This document shows, piece by piece, positions 7,927 through 16,327 of a stretch of DNA of 64,000 nt. Made by a program: the position numbers and the translations under genes. Source of the DNA: Halolacustris sp051744345 (GTDB taxonomy: Bacteria > Actinomycetota > Humimicrobiia > Humimicrobiales > Humimicrobiaceae); the NCBI GenBank assembly GCA_051744345.1, contig JBNJCW010000003.1:1-64000 (forward strand), read 5' to 3'. Under the pieces are notes generated by a model. That model did no database searches. It was not told the origin of the DNA and saw only the letters and a program-made list of their open reading frames with translations. Every line of letters begins with the position of its first letter. The first letter of the stretch is position 1.

Positions 7927-8618
7927 CCGTATACCACTCCCAGAAGCATCACTGATATTACCGGCCCTATGGAAGCCAGCCCGATTAACCCAAACCCATC
8001 AGCTATGCTGGAATTTCCGCCCAGTACTGAGGCAGTGCCCAAACCCAGGGATATGATGAAGGGGACAGTAACCGGGCCGGTGGTTACCCCTCCCGCATCA
8101 AAGGAAACAGGCAGAAAAGAAGCCGGAGTAAAAAATGATATAATGAAAACCACCAGATAACCCCCAAAAAGAAGGTAAGCTATGGGTACGCCCTTAATAA
8201 TCCTGAACATGGCCAGAAGAACAAACAATCCAACCCCTGCTGCAATCACCGGTACCAGCATGTACCTGGTTATGGTGCCTCCTGAAACAATATCCACCTG
8301 CTGGGATAGGACACGCACGTCCGGTTCAGCCACGGTTACCGAAAACCCCATTACAAATGCTATAACCAAAACCAGTATGGCTGACCCTTTCTTGGGAGTC
8401 TCCGCGCCTATCATCTCCCCGATGGGAATAAGCCCTATCTTTATTCCCCTCATAAATAAAAAGAAACCCCCCACAACCAAGAATGCTCCGAATAAAAACC
8501 TCAAAAATTCTATGGCAGGCATCTTTATGAGTGTGAATTGAAGAATAGTTACCGCTATTATTACCGGCCCTGCCGTCCTTAATATCTCCAGTATTATTTC
8601 CTTATGCCTGGATAACAA
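7923..8618 (-). CDS. DUF1538 membrane transporter subunit (UmpA-like)
   Basis: A 231-aa paralogue of the following gene, with the same landmarks: FSVTVAEPDVRVLSQQVD, SFDAGGVTTGPVTV and a terminal LLGVVYG. About six membrane segments are visible. The conserved charged pair in AEPxVR and the Asp in FDxGGV lie in otherwise hydrophobic stretches and are candidate ion-binding residues. Translation starts at a TTG (8618) with AAAGGG upstream. It is the first gene of the three-gene set with the PII-like regulator. Ion specificity is not readable from sequence. Confidence 0.82.
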   Translation of the reverse strand: MLSRHKEIILEILRTAGPVIIAVTILQFTLIKMPAIEFLRFLFGAFLVVGGFFLFMRGIKIGLIPIGEMIGAETPKKGSAILVLVIAFVMGFSVTVAEPDVRVLSQQVDIVSGGTITRYMLVPVIAAGVGLFVLLAMFRIIKGVPIAYLLFGGYLVVFIISFFTPASFLPVSFDAGGVTTGPVTVPFIISLGLGTASVLGGNSSIADGFGLIGLASIGPVISVMLLGVVYG

Positions 8619-8740
8619 AACAATACCCTTTCCGTTTTATGCCTCTAAGCCTGGCTATGGATTTTTATAGTACCACAGCAGTTTTTTAATTACTATGAGG
8701 CTTATTTTATTGAGTTTGCTGCCCATTCAAGGTTGGTCTT

Positions 8741-8782
8741 AAAAAGGTAAAGCGCATGCCTTAAACAGGTATGCGCTTTACC
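8741..8782 (-). terminator. Rho-independent terminator of hppA
   Basis: A 15-bp stem (8746-8760 with 8768-8782, one G-T pair) around a 7-nt loop is followed on the minus strand by five T residues (8745-8741). It lies just downstream of the pyrophosphatase stop and separates it from the DUF1538 genes. Confidence 0.85.
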
Positions 8783-8789
8783 TGATACT

Positions 8790-10910
8790 CTAGAAATGAA
8801 ACAGCCTTCCAGATAGGTCTATTACCAGTATTGCGGTTTCAATGGAAACCACACCTATTAGCTTTATCAGTATATTCATGGAAGGCCCGGCGGTATCCTT
8901 TAAGGGGTCTCCAACCGTATCCCCGATTACTGATGCTGCATGTTCAGGTGTGCCGCTTTTGCCTTCCTCTTCAATCTTTTTCTTGGCATTATCCATGGCC
9001 CCGCCGGCATTGGTCATAAATATCGCCTGGCCGAAGCCTGAAAGCAGTGTACCTATTATAAGGGCTACCACTCCGCCCGGGCCCAGCAGTATTCCCACTA
9101 TCACCGGTATGGTAAAAATCAGTATGCCCGGCACAATAATTCCCCTCTGGGCAGCCCTGGTTACAATGGTAATAAACGCTTTGGGGTCTCCCTTGCCCTT
9201 TCCTGCCATTATGTCTTTTATCTGGCTTCTGGCTTCAACCACCACCTTGTTGGCTGCCCTTCCTACTGCTCCCAGAAGAAGGGAGGTAAAAAGGAAGGGA
9301 AGGATTACCCCTACAAAAAGGCCAGCAAGTATCCTGGGGTCTTTCATAAAATCAAGCACCACCACTACATCAAACATCTCTATCTTGGAAAAATATGCCT
9401 GGCCCAGTACCAGTGCGGTTATGGCCGCACTTCCGATAAGCAGCCCCTTTCCGATGGCCGCGGTGGTATTTCCTACCGCATCAAGCTTGTCGGTGGTCTT
9501 TCTTACCTGGGGTGGCAGTTCAGCCATCTCCGATATGCCTCCCGCATTATCCGCAATAGGCCCGTAAACATCAATGGCTATAACAAACGGGGATGTGGAG
9601 AGCATGGCTACTGCAGCAATAGCCACCCCGTAGAGCCCCATCTGGTAATTCTCGGTCCCTCCGGATATAAAGAAGCTAAAAAGCATTATAACTATGATGG
9701 TTAGCGCAGGCAGAATGGTACTTTCCATTCCGTAAGCGATTCCGCTTACCACCAGAGTAGCCGGCCCTGATTTGGCGCTTTCTGCTATATTCCTGGTGGC
9801 CCTGTATTTGGCATCGGTATAGATAAGGGTAAAAAGGCCTATAAGGAATCCGGCGGCAAGGCCCCCTATGGAGGTATAGAAAAGGAAATTGTAGCCGGTG
9901 CCCATAATAAAGCGAACCGCAAAGAAAGCAAGTATTACCGTAGCCACCACGGTTATAAGAAGGCCCGAAAGTGTGGTAGAGGTAAGCAGGTTAACCGTAG
10001 CGCTTTCCTTGTACCTCCCCACTATGGTTTTAATTATAAAGATAGCGATTATGGAGGCAAAAACGCCTGCGGTAGCTAAAATCATGGGCAGCACTATGCT
10101 CTCCAGAATCAGGGGCGAATTCCTGAAGGCAAGGAAACCCAAAAACATGGAAGCTATAATAGCCCCCACCCAGGACTCGAAAGCATCCGCCTTCATTCCT
10201 CCCACATCGCCTACATTGTCTCCCACATTATCGGCTATGGTGGCAGGGTTTCGGTAATCATCCTCCTTTAGCCCCGATTCCACCTTGCCCACATAATCTG
10301 CGCCCATATCTGCAGCCTTGGTGAATATGCCTCCGCCTGTCCTCATGAAAAATGCAGCAAAGCTGGCACCGATTATAAAGGTTATAAGTACGGTCACCAC
10401 TTCATTTAAAACTTCTGCCTGGCCGGCGGCTGATCTGCCGTACCACCAGTAAAGGAGGTTGAACCAGAAGGCGGTATGAAAAAGGGCTACTGTAGCCAAA
10501 AGCAGGCCGGAAGAAGAAGCAGCGGTAAATGCTATATTCATTGCCGCCCCCAGCCCCCTTTCCTTGGCCGCATGGGTTACCCTGGAATTGGCAGCGGTAG
10601 AAATCAACATCCCCATATATCCTATAAGCAGGCTAAATCCCATACCGGTGGCAAAAGCAGGTATGGAGGCAAAGCTTAAGTAACCGAACCATACCATCAC
10701 CCCGAATATAGCAGCTAACACTACAAAGAATATGGATATGACCTTGAGCTGCTGGTTTAAGTATGCCCTACTTCCCTCAGATATGGCATTAGAAATTTCT
10801 ATCATCCTTTTGTCTCCCCTGCTGTGTTTGCTGACCAGGTACGCGAAAATTATGGCCAGCACCAGGGAAACAAAGGCTCCGATGAACGGCAGTATCCTAA
10901 TAAATAACAC
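8790..10910 (-). CDS. hppA: Membrane-bound ion-pumping pyrophosphatase
   Basis: A 706-aa integral membrane pyrophosphatase (about 16 helices) that couples PPi hydrolysis to H+ and/or Na+ export. Substrate-binding signatures are present: GADYVGKVESG, the DNVGDNVGDVGG block near residue 230, and GDTVGDPLKDTAGPS near the C-terminus. The residue after GNTTA in GNTTAAIGKG is alanine, the state usually linked to K+-dependent enzymes. Unusual positions are GMKADAFESW, where most families have GMGADLFES, and GGAMDNAKK, where GGAWDNAKK is usual. Pumped ion cannot be settled here. Start is GTG 10910 with AGGAGG 7 nt upstream. It is monocistronic, between a promoter and a strong terminator. Such pumps are typical of energy-limited anaerobes. 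Confidence 0.94.
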   Translation of the reverse strand: MLFIRILPFIGAFVSLVLAIIFAYLVSKHSRGDKRMIEISNAISEGSRAYLNQQLKVISIFFVVLAAIFGVMVWFGYLSFASIPAFATGMGFSLLIGYMGMLISTAANSRVTHAAKERGLGAAMNIAFTAASSSGLLLATVALFHTAFWFNLLYWWYGRSAAGQAEVLNEVVTVLITFIIGASFAAFFMRTGGGIFTKAADMGADYVGKVESGLKEDDYRNPATIADNVGDNVGDVGGMKADAFESWVGAIIASMFLGFLAFRNSPLILESIVLPMILATAGVFASIIAIFIIKTIVGRYKESATVNLLTSTTLSGLLITVVATVILAFFAVRFIMGTGYNFLFYTSIGGLAAGFLIGLFTLIYTDAKYRATRNIAESAKSGPATLVVSGIAYGMESTILPALTIIVIMLFSFFISGGTENYQMGLYGVAIAAVAMLSTSPFVIAIDVYGPIADNAGGISEMAELPPQVRKTTDKLDAVGNTTAAIGKGLLIGSAAITALVLGQAYFSKIEMFDVVVVLDFMKDPRILAGLFVGVILPFLFTSLLLGAVGRAANKVVVEARSQIKDIMAGKGKGDPKAFITIVTRAAQRGIIVPGILIFTIPVIVGILLGPGGVVALIIGTLLSGFGQAIFMTNAGGAMDNAKKKIEEEGKSGTPEHAASVIGDTVGDPLKDTAGPSMNILIKLIGVVSIETAILVIDLSGRLFHF

Positions 10911-10964
10911 TGATAGCCTCCTAGACAGTTATTAATAATTGAATTCAACAATATATCGCAGCTA

Positions 10965-10993
10965 ATTTTATACAAAACCTCTGTAATTATCAA
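10965..10993 (-). promoter_or_regulatory. Probable promoter of hppA
   Basis: On the minus strand TTGATA (10988-10993) and TAAAAT (10965-10970) are separated by 17 bp, roughly 55 bp upstream of the GTG start. The 190-bp gap holds one weak 40-codon minus-strand frame (10968-11090) that runs through this promoter; I do not call it a gene. Confidence 0.5.
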
Positions 10994-11099
10994 TCAAATT
11001 TTGACTCCTATTGTAGTAATCAGCCCTTTTTTTGGGAGATTTTTTCTTAGAAACCATCAGCGCTAAACAGCCTTTTTGTCCAGGGCTCATTATAAATGC

Positions 11100-12173
11100 C
11101 TAACTGGTGACCGGACATTCTTCAAGCTCCAGGCTGATGGTAATGTAGCCGCCATCCCGGTAAACCCTTAAATGAATTTCCTGGCCACAATTTTTCCTAA
11201 GCAGCTGGGAAAGTATTTCAAAGGGAGCTTTAATCTCTTTTCCGTCAAATTCTACAATTATATCTCCCTGCCTTAATCCAGCATTGGCCGCCGGAGAGCC
11301 TTCAATCACACCCGTAACCAACACCCCGGATATTCCTGTGTCATTCTGGCCTAATTCTATACCCATATAAGGGATTCTCGCTCTCCCGTACTCAATAATC
11401 TGCTCAGCTATATTTATTGCCGTATCAATAGGTATGGCAAAACCTATTCCCGCGCTGGCTCCGGAGGGTGAAATTCCCAGGGTGTTAATCCCTATAACTT
11501 CCCCCCTTATATTTATTAACGGTCCTCCGCTATTCCCAGGATTAATAGCAGCATCAGTCTGAAGAGCATCCACAATGGGTAATTGGTCCGTAGACACCGG
11601 AACTATCCTCTCTTTCCCGCTGATAATTCCCAAGGTAGCTGTTTGCTGGATCCCGAAAGGACTGCCTACTGCAATTACAAGGTCTCCTACCTCCTGGTCT
11701 TCTATAGTGCCAAGTTTTGCAGCTTTCAAGCCTTCCAGTTCAATCCTTATAACGCCGACATCTGTGTCCCGGTTGTACCCAACCAACTGGGCCTCTGTTG
11801 CTGTACCGTCATTTAATGTAACCACCAATTCCTCCGCTTCAGATACCACATGGCTGTTGGTTAAGATATATCCTTGCTCATTTATTATCAATCCTGACCC
11901 TATGCCCTGCTGGAGCTCTTCCTGGCCTAATATGTTTTCTGTAACTACGCCCACCTGTATGCTAACCACAGAGGGCATGATTTCCTCTACCAAGCTACTT
12001 ATTTTTGAATTGAATTCCTCCAGTATAAATTGGTTCGGCTCAGGATTTTCTGGACCAATTTCTGCATCATCGGATTGCTGGCCTTCTGGCAAAAATTGAG
12101 GTGTGCAGGAAACAGTTAAAATCACCAGAATGGAAGCTGTTATTAAAAATATGTTCCTGGGTCCTTTTGTCAT
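11100..12173 (-). CDS. HtrA/DegP-type S1C serine protease, lipoprotein
   Basis: A 357-aa secreted protease. A lipobox (LTVSC, Cys23) follows a hydrophobic signal, so the mature protein should be lipid-anchored outside the membrane. The trypsin-like domain has His108 (TNSHVV), Asp138 (RDTDVGVI) and Ser215 (NPGNSGGP). A single PDZ domain (about residues 270-350, GVLVTGVIEGSPAANAGLRQGDII) ends the protein. The role is degradation or sensing of misfolded envelope proteins. It stands alone, followed about 190 bp later by hppA. Confidence 0.92.
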   Translation of the reverse strand: MTKGPRNIFLITASILVILTVSCTPQFLPEGQQSDDAEIGPENPEPNQFILEEFNSKISSLVEEIMPSVVSIQVGVVTENILGQEELQQGIGSGLIINEQGYILTNSHVVSEAEELVVTLNDGTATEAQLVGYNRDTDVGVIRIELEGLKAAKLGTIEDQEVGDLVIAVGSPFGIQQTATLGIISGKERIVPVSTDQLPIVDALQTDAAINPGNSGGPLINIRGEVIGINTLGISPSGASAGIGFAIPIDTAINIAEQIIEYGRARIPYMGIELGQNDTGISGVLVTGVIEGSPAANAGLRQGDIIVEFDGKEIKAPFEILSQLLRKNCGQEIHLRVYRDGGYITISLELEECPVTS

Positions 12174-12513
12174 TATGGCTGTTATAAAAATAATTTTAAT
12201 ATGCCCGTTTCATCTTACAGGCAAAAGCCTGCATGTGGAAAATATACCTTAATATATGGCCTACTCCAGTATTGCTCCCCTGGAAGCAGAAGATGCGTGC
12301 CGATTGTAAAATCAAAAGAAAATCCTTCTCTTTCCTTTTTTACTTAATAATAGGACATATTTAAAATAAAGAAAATTAAATTTTAGATACTGGCTTATTG
12401 GAAATATCGGGTTAAAAGATATGCAGTAGATCAGACCATAATCCTCCTACTATCTACTATTGGAAAAAGGTTAATATCTGGCAAATAATATGCCGGCTAT
12501 GCAGAATAAGAGC
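12174..12513. other. Non-coding stretch upstream of the HtrA-type gene
   Basis: These 340 bp are AT-rich with no credible reading frame on either strand. A well-formed AGGAGG-ATT-ATG at about 12430-12450 on the minus strand leads only to a two-codon frame. Presumably it contains the promoter of the protease gene. Confidence 0.5.
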
Positions 12514-12735
12514 CTAAAAAGCCCAGGCAGCAACTAAAGCCTCCTCCCATGTTTTGCTTCCAGAAGAATTTATGCTTACAAAACCCGCATTCTCCACAAT
12601 GTCGGGAGGGATCTTTACAATTTTTTCTTTCGTGCGTCTCTCTACATATTTTATAGACCGTTTACTTATTTCTGCAAGCACCACTTCAGCGGGGCTTCTT
12701 AACTTAGAAGATAGGGGTAAAGTATCTGCGCCCAT
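12514..12735 (-). CDS. Small hypothetical protein or gene fragment
   Basis: A 73-codon frame with protein-like composition (SPAEVVLAEISKRSIKYV, then IPPDIVENAGFVS) and an aromatic C-terminus. No family is recognised. No ribosome-binding site precedes the ATG, and the frame stays open about 13 codons further upstream without a better start. It may therefore be the 3' remnant of a larger gene. It sits between cimA and the HtrA-type gene. Confidence 0.3.
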   Translation of the reverse strand: MGADTLPLSSKLRSPAEVVLAEISKRSIKYVERRTKEKIVKIPPDIVENAGFVSINSSGSKTWEEALVAAWAF

Positions 12736-12756
12736 GAATTGTTTCTGACCATGCAG

Positions 12757-12793
12757 CCGGATAGTAAAGAAAACCTATCCAGAAGCTATCCGG
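12757..12793 (-). terminator. Inverted repeat after cimA
   Basis: CCGGATAG (12757-12764) and CTATCCGG (12786-12793) form an 8-bp stem with a 21-nt loop, immediately after the last gene of the amino-acid operon. No T-run follows, so intrinsic termination is uncertain. Confidence 0.35.
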
Positions 12794-12801
12794 GAAATTA
12801 A

Positions 12802-14397
12802 CTAAAGGCTCTCTTTTTCTGAATTCTGTACATGCATTAGCCCGTAGACTATGCTGTCTTCCAGGGCCTGCCAGCTGGCTTCTATGATATTCCGGCTTAC
12901 TCCTATGGTACCCCAGCTTTTTTCACCATCTGTGGATTCAATAAGCACCCTGACCACCGCAGCGGTTCCCTTCTTCTCATTTAATACCCTCACCTTGAAA
13001 TCAAAAAGCTGGATTTTTTCAATTTCAGGATAGCAGTTAACTATAGCCTTCCTTAAAGCCTTATCCAGGGCGTTTACCGGGCCATTTCCTTCCGCAGTCT
13101 CGATAATTCGGCTCCCCCCTATATAAACCTTTACCGTGGCCTCCGAAAGCATCTTGCCGTCAGCCGTTTTCTCATTTAGCACCCTGAAGCTCTCCAGATT
13201 GAAAAATTTCTTCTTTGCCCCCACAACATCCCTTACCATAAGCTCAAAACTACCATCAGCTGCTTCAAACTGATAGCCCTCATGCTCCATATTCTGTATC
13301 CTGTTTAGAAGCTCTGATACCTTCTCCAGATCATTTTCCAGGTTTATGCCAAATTCTTTTGCTTTAAGGATGATAGACTTTTTGCCGGAAAGTTCCGATA
13401 TAAGTATCTGGCGCGTATTTCCTACCAGTTCTGGCTCAACATGCTCAAAGGCCATGGATAATTTGCTCACTCCGCTGGCATGCATCCCTCCCTTATGCGC
13501 AAAAGCGCTTTGCCCAACAAAAGGCTGGTGGTCGTCAGCTATCTGGTTAGCCACCTCGCTTACGAACCTTGCCAGGTTGGTGATATGCTTAAGGTTTCCT
13601 TCTTTTAAGCACTGCTTGCCCAGCTTTATTTCCAGGTTTGGAATTATCTGGCAAAGGTCGGCATTGCCGCACCTCTCACCATAACCGTTTATGGTGCCCT
13701 GCACCATTTTTACCCTGTCAACCTTCCCTACCGAATATACGGTATTGGCTACCGCGCACCCGCTGTCATTATGGAAATGCACACCCAGAGGAGTTTCTAT
13801 CTTTCCTGACACTGTTTCCACAACCTCCAGCGCATCTCCAGGCAGGAAACCGCCATTGGTATCACATAATACAATAAAATCTGCACCCGCCTCTTCAGCT
13901 GCTTTCAGGGTTTTTACGGCATACTCGGGGTTTATCCTGTAACCGTCAAAGAAATGTTCCCCGTCAAATATTATCTCCGTAAAATACTTCTTTAAGTGCT
14001 GGATTGATTCATAAATCATATCCAGGTTATTCTCCAGGCTGGTCTCTATTACTTTTTCAACATGAAGTGAAGACGACTTACCGAATATGCATACGCTGTC
14101 AGCCTCTGATTCTACCAGAAGTTTAAGGTTTTCATCCTTTCCTACCACCGAATTCTTGTAACGGGTCCTCCCAAATGCAACTATCTTGGAATAGTCGTAA
14201 TTCCTTTTTTTCAGGTGGCTGAACAATTCTTCATCCTTGGGATTGGAGGCCGGAAAGCCAACCTCTATATAATCGATGCCTATATAATTAAGCTTATCTA
14301 TAATTAAAAGCTTATCCCTTACGGACAATGATATGTCAGCACTCTGGCTTCCATCCCTTAAGGTTGTATCAAATACATATATCTTGTTTTCTTTCAT
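12802..14397 (-). CDS. cimA: (R)-citramalate synthase
   Basis: A 531-aa member of the HMGL-like acyl-transferase family in the CimA branch. It condenses pyruvate and acetyl-CoA to citramalate, giving threonine-independent 2-ketobutyrate for isoleucine. The TIM-barrel start DTTLRDGSQSADIS, the IEVGFPASNPKDE segment and the HFHNDSGCAVAN metal/active-site motif are present. A LeuA-type dimer regulatory domain occupies about residues 390-525, so feedback inhibition (isoleucine in the family) is expected. The SQSADI version of the motif and the length separate it from the neighbouring LeuA. GGGAGA precedes the ATG. It is the last gene of the operon. Confidence 0.93.
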   Translation of the reverse strand: MKENKIYVFDTTLRDGSQSADISLSVRDKLLIIDKLNYIGIDYIEVGFPASNPKDEELFSHLKKRNYDYSKIVAFGRTRYKNSVVGKDENLKLLVESEADSVCIFGKSSSLHVEKVIETSLENNLDMIYESIQHLKKYFTEIIFDGEHFFDGYRINPEYAVKTLKAAEEAGADFIVLCDTNGGFLPGDALEVVETVSGKIETPLGVHFHNDSGCAVANTVYSVGKVDRVKMVQGTINGYGERCGNADLCQIIPNLEIKLGKQCLKEGNLKHITNLARFVSEVANQIADDHQPFVGQSAFAHKGGMHASGVSKLSMAFEHVEPELVGNTRQILISELSGKKSIILKAKEFGINLENDLEKVSELLNRIQNMEHEGYQFEAADGSFELMVRDVVGAKKKFFNLESFRVLNEKTADGKMLSEATVKVYIGGSRIIETAEGNGPVNALDKALRKAIVNCYPEIEKIQLFDFKVRVLNEKKGTAAVVRVLIESTDGEKSWGTIGVSRNIIEASWQALEDSIVYGLMHVQNSEKESL

Positions 14398-14542
14398 AAA
14401 TTTTCTCCCATAAACAGTTGTCCTTTAATTATGCCCTGCTCTGTCAGGACTCAAAAACCACCCTACCCAAAAGCAAATCCATACACCGGCCTAATAAAAC
14501 ACGGTCCCCGTGCATGGCCTGGCGCCTTACCCCTGAAGTAAT

Positions 14543-15037
14543 TTAGCCTGCCGTCTGCCTTTTTATAAAATTAATATAGCCTCCGCTTTCAATTACTCCC
14601 TGTATAAAATCAGGCAGGGGATTAACCTTATAGACCCTGTTCTGGGTTAAATTTTTAATGGTTCCCTCACCTAGATCTACCTCCAACTCATCTCCTTCTA
14701 TTATCTGCTGGGCGGCCTCCCTGCTCTGGAACACAGGCAGCCCGATATTGATGGCATTCCTAAAAAATATCCGGGCAAAAGAAGAAGCTATAATCAGCTT
14801 TACTCCGCTGGCTTTTATTGCAAGAGGGGCGTGCTCCCTGGATGAGCCGCAGCCAAAATTGGCTCCAGCCACCACAATTTTCCCCTGTTCAAGTTTCTTT
14901 TTGAAATCCTTATCCAGGTCTTCAAAACAGTGTGAGGCAAGTTCAACTTCATCACTGCTGTTAAGGTACCTGGCAGGAATTATCACATCGGTATCCACAT
15001 TATGGCCATACTTTATGGCCCTGTCTTTTATTATCAT
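14543..15037 (-). CDS. leuD: 3-isopropylmalate dehydratase small subunit
   Basis: A 164-aa LeuD of the short archaeal/bacterial type, with NVDTDVIIPARYLN at the N-terminus, the swivel-domain loop GCGSSREHAPLAIK and IIASSFARIFFRNAINIGLP. With LeuC it isomerises 2-isopropylmalate to 3-isopropylmalate; the same pair can process citramalate. The frame stays open 69 codons upstream, but that part is the leuC coding region in another phase. The real start is ATG 15037, with AGGAGG 7 nt before it and a TGATG overlap with the leuC stop. Confidence 0.94.
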   Translation of the reverse strand: MIIKDRAIKYGHNVDTDVIIPARYLNSSDEVELASHCFEDLDKDFKKKLEQGKIVVAGANFGCGSSREHAPLAIKASGVKLIIASSFARIFFRNAINIGLPVFQSREAAQQIIEGDELEVDLGEGTIKNLTQNRVYKVNPLPDFIQGVIESGGYINFIKRQTAG

Positions 15038-16311
15038 CAAGCCACCTCCTCGGGGGTTGAAATACATCCGGTTACGGCAGAAGCAGCAGCCACCGCAGGC
15101 CCGCACAAATATACCTCGCTTTTTGGGTGGCCCATCCTGCCTACAAAATTCCTGTTGGTAGTAGATAAAGCTTTTTCCCCTTCCGCCAGTATCCCCATAT
15201 GTCCGCCCAGGCAGGGACCGCAGGTAGGGGTGCTTACCACGCAACCTGCTTCCACAAATATCCTCAGGTAACCCTTCTGCATGGCTTCCAGGTAGATATT
15301 CTGGGTTGCAGGTATAACTATAACTCTCAGCCCATCCTTAACCTTTTTGCCTTCCATTATCTCTGCAGCAACTTTTAAGTCCTCCATCCTCCCATTGGTA
15401 CAGGAGCCAATAACCACCTGGTCAATACAGGTGCCTTCAAGCTGGCATGCAGGCTTTGCGTTTGAAGGCAGGTGTGGTGTGGACACCTGCAGCTCAACCT
15501 GGCTGCAGTCTATCTCGTAAACCTTCTCATACGCAGCGTCAGGGTCGCTTCTGTATACGGTATACGGCCTGCGGGCCCTCTGTTTAAGGTATGCCTCGGT
15601 TACCTTATCTGCTTCCATTATCCCAAACTTGCCGCCCGCCTCGATTGCCATATTGGACATGGTAAACCTGGAATCCATGGAAAGTTTGCTAATTACGGGG
15701 CCGGCAAATTCCATAGACCTGTAAAGGGCTCCGTCCACCCCTATCATTCCTATGGTGTAGAGTATGAGGTCTTTACCGGTTACCCAGGGCTTAAGCTTAT
15801 TCTTATATATAAATTTTATGGTAGAGGGGATTCTGAACCAGAGCTTGCCGGTAGCCATGGCTACCGCTGCATCCGTACTCCCTACACCGGTAGAAGCTGC
15901 TCCCAGCGCCCCGTAAGTACAGGTATGCGAATCTGCCCCTACAATCAGGTCGCCAGCAACCACCAGCCCCTGCTCGGGCAGAAGGGCATGCTCGATGCCC
16001 ACCTTTCCTACCTCGAAATAGTTTGAAATGTTAAAACCCGAGGCAAATTCCCTTACCATCTTGCACTGCTGGGCTGACTTAATATCCTTATTGGGAGTAA
16101 AATGGTCAGGAACTATAACCACTTTTTCGGGATCGAAGACCCTGTCTACCCCTATTTTCTTAAATTCCTTTATGGCCAGGGGCATAGTTATATCGTTTCC
16201 CAGCACAATATCAAGGTCCGCATTTACTATCTCTCCCTCCTTCACATAATCCTTCCCGCAGTGTGCGGCCAGAATTTTCTGGGCAATAGTCTGGGGATTG
16301 TTTTGGCGCAA
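15037..16311 (-). CDS. leuC: 3-isopropylmalate dehydratase large subunit
   Basis: A 424-aa aconitase-family protein. [4Fe-4S] ligands are visible as GSCTNG (first Cys) and the TCGPC pair near the C-terminus; GADSHTCTYGALGA is the substrate-loop signature. It forms a heterodimer with LeuD. The length suits the HACN-type LeuC subgroup rather than the 466-aa enterobacterial one. It lies between leuA (16 nt gap) and leuD (1 nt overlap). Confidence 0.95.
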   Translation of the reverse strand: MRQNNPQTIAQKILAAHCGKDYVKEGEIVNADLDIVLGNDITMPLAIKEFKKIGVDRVFDPEKVVIVPDHFTPNKDIKSAQQCKMVREFASGFNISNYFEVGKVGIEHALLPEQGLVVAGDLIVGADSHTCTYGALGAASTGVGSTDAAVAMATGKLWFRIPSTIKFIYKNKLKPWVTGKDLILYTIGMIGVDGALYRSMEFAGPVISKLSMDSRFTMSNMAIEAGGKFGIMEADKVTEAYLKQRARRPYTVYRSDPDAAYEKVYEIDCSQVELQVSTPHLPSNAKPACQLEGTCIDQVVIGSCTNGRMEDLKVAAEIMEGKKVKDGLRVIVIPATQNIYLEAMQKGYLRIFVEAGCVVSTPTCGPCLGGHMGILAEGEKALSTTNRNFVGRMGHPKSEVYLCGPAVAAASAVTGCISTPEEVA

Positions 16312-16327
16312 TTTGATCTCCTTTTAT

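Noticed and set aside
10968..11090. 40-codon minus-strand ORF between the HtrA-type gene and hppA
   Set aside because: No ribosome site and it runs through the likely hppA promoter; composition is compatible with chance.
14543..15244. Long version of LeuD starting at 15244
   Set aside because: The extra N-terminus is the leuC coding region in another phase; ATG 15037 has the ribosome site and family-like start.
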